DNA from: Mycobacterium sp. 852013-51886_SCH5428379
Lineage (GTDB): Bacteria > Actinomycetota > Actinomycetes > Mycobacteriales > Mycobacteriaceae
Direction: 5' to 3'
DNA: 64,000 nucleotides
Assembly: GCF_001665575.1 (NCBI RefSeq)
Contig: NZ_LZSU01000030.1
Span: 1 to 64,000, forward strand
A model generated the notes under the pieces. That model worked only from the letters and a program-made list of their open reading frames with translations, was not told the DNA's origin and did no database searches. Below, piece by piece: positions 63,667 through 64,000 of this stretch (positions are counted from its first letter, which is position 1; the number at the start of each line of letters is the position of its first letter). A program made the position numbers and the translations under genes.

Positions 63667-64000
63667 ATGTCACGAATCAGTGAGCAGGGCCGCCAGGTCT
63701 ATCGAGGTGAAATGACCGCCGCGAAACACGCCGCAGACCCCGCGACCCGGTGGCGACATCTGGAGCGGGCGCACATCGTCTCCCAGCCGGATCCGTGGCT
63801 GCACACCTGCAACCACGCCGCGATGCTGGTGTTGGCGCTGAGCCAGCACGACCGCCGCGAAGCCCTCGGCCAAGTCCTGCGCCTCATCGTCGCTGCCCCA
63901 GGCTCGTTGACCGGTCGTTATCCTGTCGGCAACACCGGTCGCGTTCGCGCGGGGCTGATGACACCCATGCCCGTCCCCGACGACCTCGCCGCCCTCGCCA
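63667..64000 (+). CDS. DUF3703 domain protein, truncated by window end
   Basis: At least 111 codons from an ATG with CAGGAG upstream, still open at the window edge. MSRISEQGRQVYRGEMTAA, HLERAHIVSQPDPWLH and PGSLTGRYPVGNTGR match the DUF3703 family, which commonly lies next to metal-resistance ATPases and ArsR genes. It follows the ATPase by 37 bases and is likely in its operon. Function unknown. Confidence 0.8.
   Translation, partial: MSRISEQGRQVYRGEMTAAKHAADPATRWRHLERAHIVSQPDPWLHTCNHAAMLVLALSQHDRREALGQVLRLIVAAPGSLTGRYPVGNTGRVRAGLMTPMPVPDDLAALA

Overview
The window is GC-rich chromosomal DNA from an actinobacterium, most probably a fast-growing environmental mycobacterium (Mycolicibacterium-like). 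The signs are a 13E12-type DUF222/HNH endonuclease at the left edge, a VapBC pair, F420/PPOX-like and mycothiol-linked enzyme families, a BlaI/BlaR pair, and an lpqS-cysK2-MFS block whose gene order matches the copper (RicR) regulon of M. tuberculosis. No rRNA, tRNA or CRISPR array was recognised.

Left part (1-14 kb): the end of a 13E12 gene, a secreted coiled-coil cell-wall protein, then a tightly overlapping five-gene catabolic operon on the minus strand (APC permease, two SDR dehydrogenases, an agmatinase-family ureohydrolase, a NodB-type deacetylase). A divergent PucR/CdaR activator faces it across paired CATTGGAC sites. VapBC, a pirin, an O-methyltransferase, small secreted proteins, a decayed RraA-like gene, a PPOX protein and transposase debris follow.

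Middle (14.8-30.5 kb): a redox operon of two NDH-2-like flavoproteins, a cupin, an NmrA-like protein, an SDR, a nitroreductase and a cNMP-domain histidine kinase. It runs tail to tail into a large LuxR-type (LAL) ATPase regulator. After a DUF4334 protein, a flavin monooxygenase and a TetR regulator come degenerate paralogues of the SDR and NmrA genes. The SDR paralogue has lost its catalytic YxxxK but keeps a promoter-proximal element shared with the first operon. A GlmS gene follows.

Accessory island (30.5-37.1 kb): IS3 debris, a 7-bp tandem repeat, a long inverted repeat, and a lower-GC gene block with a TIR-domain protein, a Schlafen/AlbA_2-type protein, an alpha-helical DUF5677-like protein and an HNH-like protein. 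This is the best candidate for an uncharacterised defence system. An ArsR/SRPBCC/DinB-like operon with a perfect palindromic operator follows.

Sulfur and metal region (38.5-64 kb): a CstR-like repressor, DUF302 protein, TauE/SafE exporter and CstB-like MBL-rhodanese fusion form a persulfide/sulfite detoxification operon. Then come cysK2 with an MFS exporter and an lpqS-like gene, BlaI/BlaR, a YcnI/cupredoxin/membrane-protein copper-handling cluster, and a copper operon (copZ, secreted metal protein, CPC-type copA, YHS protein, csoR, CPH-type copB) behind two TACCC-N5-GGGTA boxes. The right edge carries a DsbA-like protein divergent from an ArsR-regulated SPC-type P1B ATPase and a DUF3703 gene that runs off the window. 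Together the right half looks like an island for copper, thiophilic-metal and sulfane-sulfur stress, built up and partly eroded by mobile DNA.
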